DNA of 64,000 nucleotides from Aminivibrio sp. (lineage in GTDB: Bacteria; Synergistota; Synergistia; Synergistales; Aminobacteriaceae): positions 1 through 64,000 of the forward strand of contig NZ_JAESIH010000037.1 in NCBI RefSeq assembly GCF_016756745.1, read 5' to 3'. Position 1 is the stretch's first letter. Each line of letters starts with the position of its first letter. The position numbers were made by a program, and so were the translations under genes. Shown here one piece after another: positions 1-6,704 of the stretch. The notes beneath the pieces were generated by a model that saw only the letters and a program-made list of their open reading frames with translations, did not search any database and had not been told where the DNA came from.

Positions 1-192
1 CTGAAAAAGACAGAGAGAATCCGTGTGAAAGGATTTCGGTATACGGCAGCCGGTTTTGCCCTGGCACTCTTCTGGCTCCTGGGCGCGCGGTACATACAGA
101 GAGAGATCTCCTTTGCCCCCATGCTGCTTTCGGTTTTTCTGGTCATTGTGGGTGTCCTTCTCTTTATTCTCGTTCTTCGAAGAAAAAAATAG
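1..192 (+). CDS. C-terminal part of a small membrane protein (5' end outside window)
   Basis: An open frame runs from the first base to a TAG at 190-192 and carries at least 63 codons. The visible part has a short basic start (KKTERIRVKG), two hydrophobic stretches (about residues 14-28 and 40-58) separated by a polar RYIQREIS turn, and an RRKK end, so it looks like a two-helix inner-membrane hairpin with a cytoplasmic basic tail. I do not recognise a family. GTG at 25 could be an internal start, but the frame is open to the window edge, so it is treated as truncated. It lies 18 nt before tsaE and is probably co-transcribed with it. Confidence 0.5.
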   Translation: MKKTERIRVKGFRYTAAGFALALFWLLGARYIQREISFAPMLLSVFLVIVGVLLFILVLRRKK

Positions 193-210
193 AGGAGTGG
201 TGACCAGCCT

Positions 211-717
211 ATGTATTTTTTGCCGTCACGAGCAGCGGTAACGGAATCTGAAGAAGAAACGGAGCGGCTCGGCGCACTGCTCGCCGGATATTTTTCCGGA
301 GGAGTCACAATCCTCCTTTCTGGAGATCTCGGAGCAGGAAAAACGACCCTTGTCCGGGGTTTCTGCGAGGCCCTGGGTTACAGGAAAGTGCGGAGTCCTT
401 CCTTCACGCTCGTGAACCACTATATTGCAGGGAAAAGGAAGATCGTTCATTCAGACCTCTACAGACTGGACTCAGGGGATGTCAGTGATCTTGACCTCCA
501 GGAATACGATTCCGGCGACACGGTTCTTTTCGTAGAATGGGCGGAAAAAGCTCCGTTTTTTTCCGAACGCCCCCTTTGGAAGATGCATATTTCCTCCCCT
601 GACGTTCTCAGTTTTCCGGAACGCCGCCATTTTGATTTTTTTGCCCTCAACCCGGAAGGAGAGGAACTGCTTTCCCGATTCTGGCAGACCATAGGGGAGG
701 AGGTCATTCCCGAATGA
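211..717 (+). CDS. tsaE: tRNA threonylcarbamoyladenosine biosynthesis ATPase TsaE
   Basis: TsaE is the small P-loop ATPase that works with TsaB and TsaD in forming N6-threonylcarbamoyladenosine (t6A) at position 37 of ANN-decoding tRNAs in the cytoplasm. The 168-residue protein has the Walker A motif GDLGAGKT at residues 38-45, the family motif SPSFTLVNHY near 62-71, HSDLYRL at 80-86 and VEWAEK at 108-113, all typical of TsaE, and its length is normal for the family. An AGGAG ribosome site precedes the ATG by about 12 nt. The gene overlaps tsaB by 4 nt (ATGA), which supports translational coupling of two partners in the same complex. Confidence 0.95.
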   Translation: MYFLPSRAAVTESEEETERLGALLAGYFSGGVTILLSGDLGAGKTTLVRGFCEALGYRKVRSPSFTLVNHYIAGKRKIVHSDLYRLDSGDVSDLDLQEYDSGDTVLFVEWAEKAPFFSERPLWKMHISSPDVLSFPERRHFDFFALNPEGEELLSRFWQTIGEEVIPE

Positions 718-1400
718 AATACCGCATTCTGTCAATCAACTGCTCCAACGCACGATGGACCGCCCTTGGTCTTTCGGAAGGGGGGATTGTCAGAGGGGAG
801 ATAAATCTTGATCTCGGCAAAAGACAATCCTCGGTCTTACCGTCCCTTGTCGATTTCTTCCTCGGAAGTTTTCTTCTCAAGGTTACTGATCTCGATTTTG
901 TCGCTGTAGTCAATGGTCCCGGCTCCTTCACAGGAATAAAGGTAGGCGTGGCTTTTTCGCAGTTTCTCGCCTGGGCCTGCGGCGGAAAACCCGTAATCCC
1001 CCTTTCCTCCCTCGAAACGCTGTCCTATGCAAGGCCGGGCAGATCACATCAGTATGTCTGTCCTCTTCTCTGGGCCGGCGGCGGCAGGGTGTATTCGGCT
1101 CTCTTCGGCCCGGCGGCGGCAGGGGAGTGCCCGAAAGAGGCAATGCCGACAAGGGCATACAGCCGGGGTGAACTTCAGGCGGCCTTGGCTCATTCAGGGG
1201 CCCGGGAAAGAGATATTCTCTTTATCTCGGATGCCCCCGAGAAATGCGCCGGGCTTTTTGCGGAGACCATCATCGGACCGTTTGAACCTGCAGCTCCCAG
1301 GGGATCGGCAGACGTACTTCTTGCGGAACATTACACACATCGGGCCATCCCGCCCCAGGCTGTCAGAGCGCGATATCTGCGGGATCCCGACATCGGGTGA
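714..1400 (+). CDS. tsaB: tRNA threonylcarbamoyladenosine biosynthesis protein TsaB
   Basis: TsaB is an ASKHA-fold pseudo-kinase that forms a heterodimer with TsaD and scaffolds the t6A-synthesising complex with TsaE. The 228-residue sequence shows the diagnostic N-x-GPGSFTGI-R/K-VG signature at residues 67-78 (NGPGSFTGIKVG) and an N-terminal phosphate-1-like strand (ILSINCSN). The C-terminal third ends with the usual basic P-x-AVRARYLR pattern found before the stop in many TsaB proteins. The start overlaps the tsaE stop by 4 nt. No tsaD or rimI follows here; the next gene belongs to another unit with its own promoter. Confidence 0.93.
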   Translation: MKYRILSINCSNARWTALGLSEGGIVRGEINLDLGKRQSSVLPSLVDFFLGSFLLKVTDLDFVAVVNGPGSFTGIKVGVAFSQFLAWACGGKPVIPLSSLETLSYARPGRSHQYVCPLLWAGGGRVYSALFGPAAAGECPKEAMPTRAYSRGELQAALAHSGARERDILFISDAPEKCAGLFAETIIGPFEPAAPRGSADVLLAEHYTHRAIPPQAVRARYLRDPDIG

Positions 1401-1408
1401 TGGGTTTA

Positions 1409-1450
1409 TATCTTTTTTATCTCTTTTTATTAATGAAGATAAAAAAGATA
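1409..1450. repeat. AT-rich perfect inverted repeat in tsaB-korD intergenic region
   Basis: TATCTTTTTTATC at 1409-1421 is repeated exactly in inverted orientation at 1438-1450, separated by 16 nt. The arms have almost no GC, so this would be a weak intrinsic terminator. It sits just upstream of the predicted korD promoter (1466-1494), a position compatible with an operator. Either role is inference. Confidence 0.5.
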
Positions 1451-1465
1451 AATATATTTTCACTG

Positions 1466-1494
1466 TTGAACTCCGGCAAGCTTAAAGATATTCT
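1466..1494 (+). promoter_or_regulatory. Sigma70-type promoter for korDABC
   Basis: TTGAAC at 1466-1471 and TATTCT at 1489-1494 are separated by exactly 17 nt, giving a predicted transcription start near 1501 and a leader of about 80 nt before the korD start. The leader contains a short hairpin, CTGGG/CCCAG, at 1519-1534. Assignment is by consensus match and position only. Confidence 0.55.
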
Positions 1495-1579
1495 TTCACA
1501 TGCACACAGATGAGATTGCTGGGTATTTTCCCAGTGCAGATTTGAACCCGTTTAGACAATCCCGCAGGAGGTGATTTTT

Positions 1580-1798
1580 TTGCCCAAAAAGTTCAACGTC
1601 CAGGTGAACCATTCGTGGTGTAAGGGCTGTTCCTTGTGTATCTACATTTGCCCGAAAAAAGTGCTCGAGCTCGACGAAGTACGCGGAAAATCCGTCCCGG
1701 CCCGTCAAGATGACTGCATAGGCTGCAGGCAGTGCGAAAACATATGCCCGGATTTGGCAATTACAGTGAAAGAGAAGGAGGAAGAGAAGGATGCATGA
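1580..1798 (+). CDS. korD: 2-oxoacid:ferredoxin oxidoreductase delta subunit (2x[4Fe-4S] ferredoxin)
   Basis: This 72-residue protein has two complete C-x2-C-x2-C-x3-CP motifs (CKGCSLCIYICP and CIGCRQCENICP), each ligating one [4Fe-4S] cluster, so it is the electron-transfer delta subunit of the korABC enzyme. A GTG at 1571 is in frame, but it lies inside the AGGAGGTG ribosome-binding site at 1566-1573. TTG at 1580 is 8 nt past the AGGAGG core and is the better start. The stop overlaps the korA start by 8 nt. The gene heads the operon behind the promoter at 1466-1494. Confidence 0.9.
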   Translation: MPKKFNVQVNHSWCKGCSLCIYICPKKVLELDEVRGKSVPARQDDCIGCRQCENICPDLAITVKEKEEEKDA

Positions 1799-2924
1799 TG
1801 TCGCCTTCTGGCAAGGAAACGAAGCAATCGCTTACGGTTCTCTCGCCGCCGGATGCCGTTTTTTCGGAGGGTATCCCATAACCCCTTCATCTGAAATTGC
1901 CGAAATCATGGCTGTAGAACTGCCGAAGCTGAACGGAAGATTTATCCAGATGGAGGACGAGATCGCAGGAATAGCCGCCACAATAGGGGGCTCTATCGCA
2001 GGCATGAAATCCCTGACCGCAACCTCCGGTCCCGGATTCTCCCTGAAGCAGGAAAATCTCGGCCTCGCCTACATGGCGGAGATTCCCATAGTTGTGGTGG
2101 ATGTCATGCGCGGCGGTCCCTCCACCGGACTTCCCACGAAAGCGGCCCAGCAGGATGTCATGCAGGCCCGCTGGGGAACCCACGGAGATCACGGTACCAT
2201 TTGTTATGCTCCTGCTTCTGTCCAGGAATGCTATGAAGTGGCCGTCAAGGCTTTCAACTCCGCTGAAAGGTACCGCCAGCCGGTTCTTATTATGAGCGAC
2301 GAGATCATCGGCCACATGCGCGAAAAAGTTCTTGTGCCCAAAATTGACTCTTCCAAGCTCGTGGAAAGGAAACGTCCCACCGATATCCCCGAAAAGTTCG
2401 TTCCCTACCGGCCTGATCCGAAAGACGACCTCCCATGCATGGCATCCTTCGGCGACGGCTACACATGGCATATTACCGGCCTGACCCACAACGAATGGGG
2501 ATTCCCCACGAACAACGCAGATGAAATAGAGAAAAAAATGAAACGCCTCATGAGAAAGATCGACCGTTTCCGTGATGACATCGTCGAATACGAAACAGTC
2601 TCCGTCGACGATGCGGCAGTGCTCGTTCTTGCCTACGGCAGCGTTGCCCGCTCGAGCCTGAGGGCCGTTCACGAGGCAAGGACCCGGGGCATCAAGGCCG
2701 GATTTTTCAGACCCGTCACCCTGTGGCCTTTCCCCGACAAGGAGCTGGAAAAACTCGCCCGCAAGGTAAAAACCATTATCGTTCCCGAGCTGAACTGCGG
2801 CCAGATGGTTCTCGAAGTCGAGCGGGCGGTCCACGGAAAGGCGAAGGTTGTGGCTTACAGCCTTGTCAACGGCGAACTTTTCAAGCCTGAAGAAATTCTC
2901 GCTGTCATTGAGGAGGTGGCCTGA
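1791..2924 (+). CDS. korA: 2-oxoacid (probably 2-oxoglutarate):ferredoxin oxidoreductase alpha subunit
   Basis: The alpha subunit carries the pyrimidine-binding and transketolase C-like domains of an anaerobic thiamine-diphosphate enzyme that oxidatively decarboxylates a 2-oxoacid to the acyl-CoA and reduces ferredoxin. The 377-residue sequence has the family motif GYPITPSSEIAE near residues 27-38, TSGPGFSLKQE near 81-91, and GLPTKAAQQD near 111-120, followed by a C-terminal domain with SVDDAAVLVLAYGS. The GNEAIAYGSLAAGC start and the TPSSEIAE motif fit the KorA type rather than the pyruvate type. Substrate choice between 2-oxoglutarate and branched 2-oxoacids cannot be fixed from sequence alone. 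Gene order D-A-B-C matches Kor/Vor operons. Confidence 0.88.
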   Translation: MHDVAFWQGNEAIAYGSLAAGCRFFGGYPITPSSEIAEIMAVELPKLNGRFIQMEDEIAGIAATIGGSIAGMKSLTATSGPGFSLKQENLGLAYMAEIPIVVVDVMRGGPSTGLPTKAAQQDVMQARWGTHGDHGTICYAPASVQECYEVAVKAFNSAERYRQPVLIMSDEIIGHMREKVLVPKIDSSKLVERKRPTDIPEKFVPYRPDPKDDLPCMASFGDGYTWHITGLTHNEWGFPTNNADEIEKKMKRLMRKIDRFRDDIVEYETVSVDDAAVLVLAYGSVARSSLRAVHEARTRGIKAGFFRPVTLWPFPDKELEKLARKVKTIIVPELNCGQMVLEVERAVHGKAKVVAYSLVNGELFKPEEILAVIEEVA

Positions 2925-2926
2925 TT

Positions 2927-3745
2927 ATGCCTAATCAGGAAGTTTTCAGTTGGCTGCGCACACGGTTCTTCCCCCATATATGGTGCCCCGGATGCGGGCA
3001 CGGCATAATCATGCATGCTCTCCTCAGAGCTCTTGTCACCCTCCAGAAAAAGAAAAGCCAGACGGTCATCGCCTCCGGCATAGGCTGCTCGAGCCGCATG
3101 GCCGGCTATATCGATGCATGCACGGTCCACACCACCCATGGAAGGTCCCTTGGCTTCGCCACGGGCATCAAGCTCGCCAAACCCGAACTCACCGTCATTG
3201 ACGTCATGGGCGACGGAGACTGCACCGCCATCGGGGGCAACCACTTCATCCACGCCTGCAGGAGGAACATCGACATTACGGCCATCGTCATGAACAACAA
3301 TATCTACGGAATGACCGGCGGACAGGCTTCTCCAACCACCCCCGCAGGAAGTATGGCAACCACCACTCCCTATGGCGCCATAGATCCTTCTTTCGACATC
3401 TGCAAGCTCGCTGAGGGAGCAGGAGCAGCTTACGTTGCCCGTTCAACCATTGCCAACCCCAAGCAGGCCGAGCAGTTCATCCTGAACGGAATCCAGAAGA
3501 AGGGATTCTCCGTGGTTGAAATACTGACCCACTGCCATACCACTTTCGGAAGGAAAAATAACCGGAGGACCCCCATCGACAACGTCAACTACTTCAAGAA
3601 CAACTCCGTTCCCCTTGCCAAGGCAAAAGACATGTCCCCGGAGGAACTTGCCGGAAAGATCGTCACCGGCGAATTTGTCAACAAGGATGTCCCCGAATAT
3701 ACGGAGCAGTACCTCGCCTTGATCGAAAACGTAAGGGGGAAGTGA
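2927..3745 (+). CDS. korB: 2-oxoacid:ferredoxin oxidoreductase beta subunit (ThDP-binding)
   Basis: KorB binds thiamine diphosphate and Mg2+ and forms the catalytic core with KorA. The 272-residue protein shows the N-terminal WCPGCGHG motif, SGIGCSSR, and the ThDP motif beginning GDGDC with the paired NNNIYGMTGGQ about 30 residues later, followed by SPTTPAG. These are standard for the beta subunit, as is the length. GAGGAGGTGG at the end of korA serves as its ribosome site, and only 2 nt separate the two reading frames. The protein has no extra ferredoxin domain, in keeping with the separate korD. Confidence 0.92.
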   Translation: MPNQEVFSWLRTRFFPHIWCPGCGHGIIMHALLRALVTLQKKKSQTVIASGIGCSSRMAGYIDACTVHTTHGRSLGFATGIKLAKPELTVIDVMGDGDCTAIGGNHFIHACRRNIDITAIVMNNNIYGMTGGQASPTTPAGSMATTTPYGAIDPSFDICKLAEGAGAAYVARSTIANPKQAEQFILNGIQKKGFSVVEILTHCHTTFGRKNNRRTPIDNVNYFKNNSVPLAKAKDMSPEELAGKIVTGEFVNKDVPEYTEQYLALIENVRGK

Positions 3746-3746
3746 A

Positions 3747-4310
3747 ATGGCAGGAAGATATGAAATCCGATTTGCGGGTTCCGGCGGCCAGGGCGTAATC
3801 CTTGCCGCAGTCATCGCCGGAGAGGCTGCGTCCATTTTCGAGGACGGGCTCTATGTCGTCCAGTCCCAGTCCTACGGCCCGGAAGCCCGGGGTGGGAAGT
3901 CCAAGGCAGAGGTGATCATCTCCACCGAGCCCATCGACTATCCCAAGGCGATCAAGCCGAACCTGCAGGTCATCCTGACCCAGCAGGCTGCGGAAGAATA
4001 CGCCGGAGAAACCCTTCCTGGCGGCAGAATCATCTACGATGACTTCTTCGTTACCAGTTTCCCCCAGGTGGACGCCAACGTGTATTACCTTCCCATAGTG
4101 CGGACCGCCCGTGAAAAAATCGGGAAAGAACTGGTCACAAATATGGTCGCCCTTGGAGCGGTCGCCAGGGTTCTCGAGCTCGAGAAAATCGTCAGGCCGG
4201 AATCGATCCGGAAGGCGATTCTCGGCAAAGTGCCTGAAGGCACGAAACAGCTCAACTCCCAGGCCTTCGACGAAGGATACCTCCTTTTCAAAAAAAGCAT
4301 TCACCTGTAA
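3747..4310 (+). CDS. korC: 2-oxoacid:ferredoxin oxidoreductase gamma subunit
   Basis: The gamma subunit (187 residues) belongs to the POR_N-gamma catalytic-domain family and completes the four-subunit enzyme. It begins with the characteristic GSGGQGVILA loop at about residues 11-20, followed by SQSYGPEARGGKSKAEVIIS, the usual gamma signature. The start lies 1 nt after the korB stop. A rho-independent terminator starts 29 nt downstream, so korDABC is a closed transcription unit. Confidence 0.92.
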   Translation: MAGRYEIRFAGSGGQGVILAAVIAGEAASIFEDGLYVVQSQSYGPEARGGKSKAEVIISTEPIDYPKAIKPNLQVILTQQAAEEYAGETLPGGRIIYDDFFVTSFPQVDANVYYLPIVRTAREKIGKELVTNMVALGAVARVLELEKIVRPESIRKAILGKVPEGTKQLNSQAFDEGYLLFKKSIHL

Positions 4311-4338
4311 AATTCACGGAAACATCTTCCATTAACGA

Positions 4339-4381
4339 GGAAGGCAGAGGTCATCACAATGACCTTTGCCTTCTGTTTTTT
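4339..4381 (+). terminator. Rho-independent terminator after korC
   Basis: GAAGGCAGAGGTCA (4340-4353) pairs with TGACCTTTGCCTTC (4360-4373) over 14 bp with one G-U pair and a 6-nt loop, followed by TG and six T residues. This is a strong intrinsic terminator closing korDABC and separating it from rlmD. Confidence 0.9.
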
Positions 4382-4402
4382 CGGCACAGGAGATTGGGGG
4401 GC

Positions 4403-5776
4403 ATGGCGGTGAATCAGGGTGACAGGGTAGTGCTGCGCACTGAAAAGATCAGCAGCGACGGAAGCTGTATCGCACGCACTTCCGAAGGGCTTGTGGTGTT
4501 CGTTCCCGGGGCTCTCCCCGGAGAAGAAATCAGGGTAAGGATCGTCAGAAAAAAAAGAGAGTACGCCATAGCGGAACCGGAAGAAATACTTCTTGCCCAC
4601 TCGGGCAGGAGTCTTCCTTTTTGCCCTCTCTATGAACGATGCGGGGGGTGCCAGCTCCAGCACGCCGAGTATACCCTTCAGTGCCGATTGAAGAGAGACA
4701 TTGTTCGGGATGCCTTTGAAAGAATTTACCGGGCGCCTTTTCCGGACATCGTCTCATGCGGGCCGAGCCCAAGGGATAGAAATTACCGGAACAAAGGGTC
4801 CCTTCCCATAGGAAACGCGGGAGGAAGAACACAAGCGGGCTATTATGCGAGAAGAAGCCATGACATTGTCCCTGTCGTTTCGTGCCCTGTTCTCGCGAAG
4901 GAAATATGCGATGTGCCGGGAACGGTTTCAGATATTCTTTCAAGCCTCGGATTCCCTTCTTACGACGAAAAGACCGGAAAGGGACTGTTCCGCCATCTCA
5001 TACTGAGATGCGGCAGCAGCACGGGGAACGTTCTTCTTTCGCTCGTCGCGGCCAGGAGGCTTTCCAAAGCCGAAAAGGAGCGAGCCGAACACAGGCTCGT
5101 TCCCCTACTCAGGTCCCATTGCCCGAACCTTCGGACCGTAACGCTGAACTATAATTTTTCAGGGAACAATGTCATCGTGGGCGAAAAGACAGAACCTCTT
5201 TTCGGCGACGGACTGATTGAGGAAGAACTTCCTCCCTTCCGGTTCAGGTTTGATTCCACCGCCTTCTTTCAGGTCAACTCAGAACAGGCCGTCAGACTCT
5301 ACGAAGCCGCGTCTCGAATGGCCTGGGCGGGGGGTACGGAGAAAGTCCTCGAACTCTACAGCGGTATCGGAACTCTTACCTGCTTCCTTGCGGAAGGAGC
5401 TTCTTCGGTGACGGCTGTGGAGGAGTGGATGCCTTCAGTGGAAAGAATGAAAAGCAACGTGGAAGCCAACGGCCTGTCCGGAAAGATAAAAATCATCGCC
5501 GGCCCCGTTGAAGAGAACATTCGTTCCCTCAAGGGAGATTTCGATACAGTAGTTGTCGACCCACCAAGAACGGGGTGCAGCAGGGAGGCAATCCGCTCCA
5601 TCCTGACCATCGCGCCAAGGAACATCGTCTATATTTCCTGCAACCCTGCAACTCTGGCCCGAGATGGGGCTCTCCTCCTGGAGGGGGGGTATTTCCCCAG
5701 GGAAATCAAGTGTTTTGATATGTTCCCCCACACTGTTCATGTGGAAACGGTGGTTCGCTTTACCCTCGGCGAGTAG
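4403..5776 (+). CDS. rlmD: 23S rRNA (uracil-C5)-methyltransferase, RlmD/TrmA-like
   Basis: This 457-residue enzyme transfers a methyl group from SAM to C5 of a uracil in 23S rRNA. It has an N-terminal TRAM domain (about residues 3-60), an iron-sulfur motif with C74, C80 and C83 (CPLYERCGGC), the SAM loop LELYSGIGT, the DPPRTGCS motif and the catalytic SCNPATLARD near the C-terminus. Paralogues RlmD, RlmC and RlmCD cannot be separated confidently. An upstream in-frame TTG at 4394 is directly adjacent to AGGAGA, so ATG at 4403 (9 nt spacing) is preferred. The gene stands alone between a terminator and a repeat element. Confidence 0.88.
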   Translation: MAVNQGDRVVLRTEKISSDGSCIARTSEGLVVFVPGALPGEEIRVRIVRKKREYAIAEPEEILLAHSGRSLPFCPLYERCGGCQLQHAEYTLQCRLKRDIVRDAFERIYRAPFPDIVSCGPSPRDRNYRNKGSLPIGNAGGRTQAGYYARRSHDIVPVVSCPVLAKEICDVPGTVSDILSSLGFPSYDEKTGKGLFRHLILRCGSSTGNVLLSLVAARRLSKAEKERAEHRLVPLLRSHCPNLRTVTLNYNFSGNNVIVGEKTEPLFGDGLIEEELPPFRFRFDSTAFFQVNSEQAVRLYEAASRMAWAGGTEKVLELYSGIGTLTCFLAEGASSVTAVEEWMPSVERMKSNVEANGLSGKIKIIAGPVEENIRSLKGDFDTVVVDPPRTGCSREAIRSILTIAPRNIVYISCNPATLARDGALLLEGGYFPREIKCFDMFPHTVHVETVVRFTLGE

Positions 5777-5834
5777 TTCTGCCGGGTCTTGAAAGAACGG
5801 AAAATACGTTCACAGGCAATAGGGGGATAAAAAA

Positions 5835-6048
5835 GCTGAACCCGCTAATTTTTCCAGACAGAGGGAGTGTCGCCGGGCATAAGGTGAATTCGCCCTCCCC
5901 GGAAGCGAGGAGATACCCCCCTGGGGGACAAGCCCCGGCGAACGCAGGGATGCGCGGTGATCGTTTGTGCAGTTGCCGAGGACGGCAATTTGCACCCCCC
6001 GGCCCAAGGGAACACCAGTGACGCTCCCCGCTGGGGTGCGGATTTAGG
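5835..6048 (+). repeat. Intergenic structured repeat element, copy 1
   Basis: This 214-bp block in the 339-bp gap between rlmD and tRNA-Gly shares modules with 43681-43906, 48868-49034 and 55591-55902. Shared pieces include CAGAGGGAGTGTCGCCGGGC at the left, a GGCGAACGCAGGGAT module, a GCAGTTGCC/GGCAATTTGC hairpin, and CCCGGCCCAAG leading to GCTGGGGTGCGGATTTAGG at the right. The open frames that cross it are spurious. No transposase or coding potential is seen inside. Confidence 0.8.
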
Positions 6049-6066
6049 AAAAAGATTTCTTCAGTA

Positions 6067-6095
6067 TTGCCAAAAGAAAACGGGGCGGATATAAT
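6067..6095 (+). promoter_or_regulatory. Promoter of tRNA-Gly
   Basis: TTGCCA (6067-6072) and a perfect TATAAT (6090-6095) are 17 nt apart, predicting a start about 13 nt before the tRNA. It lies just outside the right end of repeat copy 1. Confidence 0.75.
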
Positions 6096-6115
6096 ATCCC
6101 TCGTCTGACACAAGG

Positions 6116-6191
6116 GCGGACATAGCTCAGCTGGTAGAGCATTAGCTTCCCAAGCTAAGGGTCGCGGGTTCGAATCCCGTTGTCCGCTCCA
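6116..6191 (+). tRNA. tRNA-Gly (anticodon CCC)
   Basis: A 76-nt cloverleaf can be drawn completely: acceptor GCGGACA/TGTCCGC, D stem GCTC/GAGC, anticodon stem TTAGC/GCTAA with loop TTCCCAA (anticodon CCC at 6149-6151), a 5-nt variable loop, and T stem GCGGG/CCCGT around TTCGAAT. The discriminator is T and the CCA end is encoded. It decodes GGG. It has its own promoter and is monocistronic. Confidence 0.96.
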
Positions 6192-6215
6192 TATTTTTAT
6201 TTCCATCGCTTCCCT

Positions 6216-6244
6216 ATATTTGTTCCGCCCAATAGAACAAATAT
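6216..6244 (+). terminator. Perfect inverted repeat after tRNA-Gly, possible terminator or operator
   Basis: ATATTTGTTC (6216-6225) and GAACAAATAT (6235-6244) form a perfect 10-bp stem with a 9-nt loop, followed by TTTC. It could terminate the tRNA transcript, or act as an operator for the V-ATPase promoter that begins 40 nt downstream. The low GC of the stem makes termination uncertain. Confidence 0.45.
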
Positions 6245-6283
6245 TTTCTACAATTCCCCTATGCTCAGGATATATAGTGAAGT

Positions 6284-6312
6284 TTGACATGAATTTTATG
6301 TAGTAATAAAAT
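6284..6312 (+). promoter_or_regulatory. Promoter of the V-type ATPase operon
   Basis: A perfect TTGACA at 6284-6289 and TAAAAT at 6307-6312 are separated by 17 nt. The predicted start near 6319 gives a leader of about 60 nt, ending in a strong GGAAGGAGGT ribosome site before the ATG at 6378. Confidence 0.75.
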
Positions 6313-6377
6313 ACTTTATGTTTTTATGTTGAGACATTAGCCAAGGAACAAACTTTTTTTGGAAGGAGGTGGAACGT

Positions 6378-6704
6378 ATGGCAGTGAATTTGGCTGAGGA
6401 AATCAAGGAAGTCGAGGCCCGTTCCAGAGAAGCGATCAAGGAAGCGAAGAGCGGGGCTGCCCGCATGGTCAACGAAGCGAAGACCGAGGCCGAACGCAGG
6501 GTGAAAGAAGCCAAGCAGAAGGCTTTCCGCCAGTATAAGGAAAAAATTGCCTCCGTTGAAAAAGAAGCTGAAGAAAAAGCACAAAAAGTTGTTGAAACGG
6601 GAAGAAAAAACGCGGAAAACCTCGCTCAGCAGTTCGGAAAAGAAGTTCCGAGCACGGCGAAATGGATTGCGGAAGAGGTGATTTCTCGATATGGCCGTGG
6701 CTAA
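6378..6704 (+). CDS. V-type ATPase peripheral-stalk subunit G/H
   Basis: The 108-residue product is almost entirely a charged, alanine-rich coiled coil (EEIKEVEARSREAIKEAK onward) with the heptad and hendecad character of the G/H subunit that pairs with subunit E to form the peripheral stalk of A/V-type ATPases. ATG at 6378 is chosen over the in-frame GTG at 6369, because the latter lies within the AGGAGGTGG ribosome site. It is the first gene of the operon and overlaps the start of the subunit I gene by 14 nt. Sequence conservation in this family is low, so the assignment rests mainly on composition and position. Confidence 0.8.
   Translation: MAVNLAEEIKEVEARSREAIKEAKSGAARMVNEAKTEAERRVKEAKQKAFRQYKEKIASVEKEAEEKAQKVVETGRKNAENLAQQFGKEVPSTAKWIAEEVISRYGRG

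Noticed and set aside
5760-6290. 176-codon minus-strand frame between rlmD and the V-ATPase operon
   Set aside because: It runs through tRNA-Gly and repeat copy 1. Peptides such as IPAFAG are the usual spurious products of hairpin-rich intergenic repeats.
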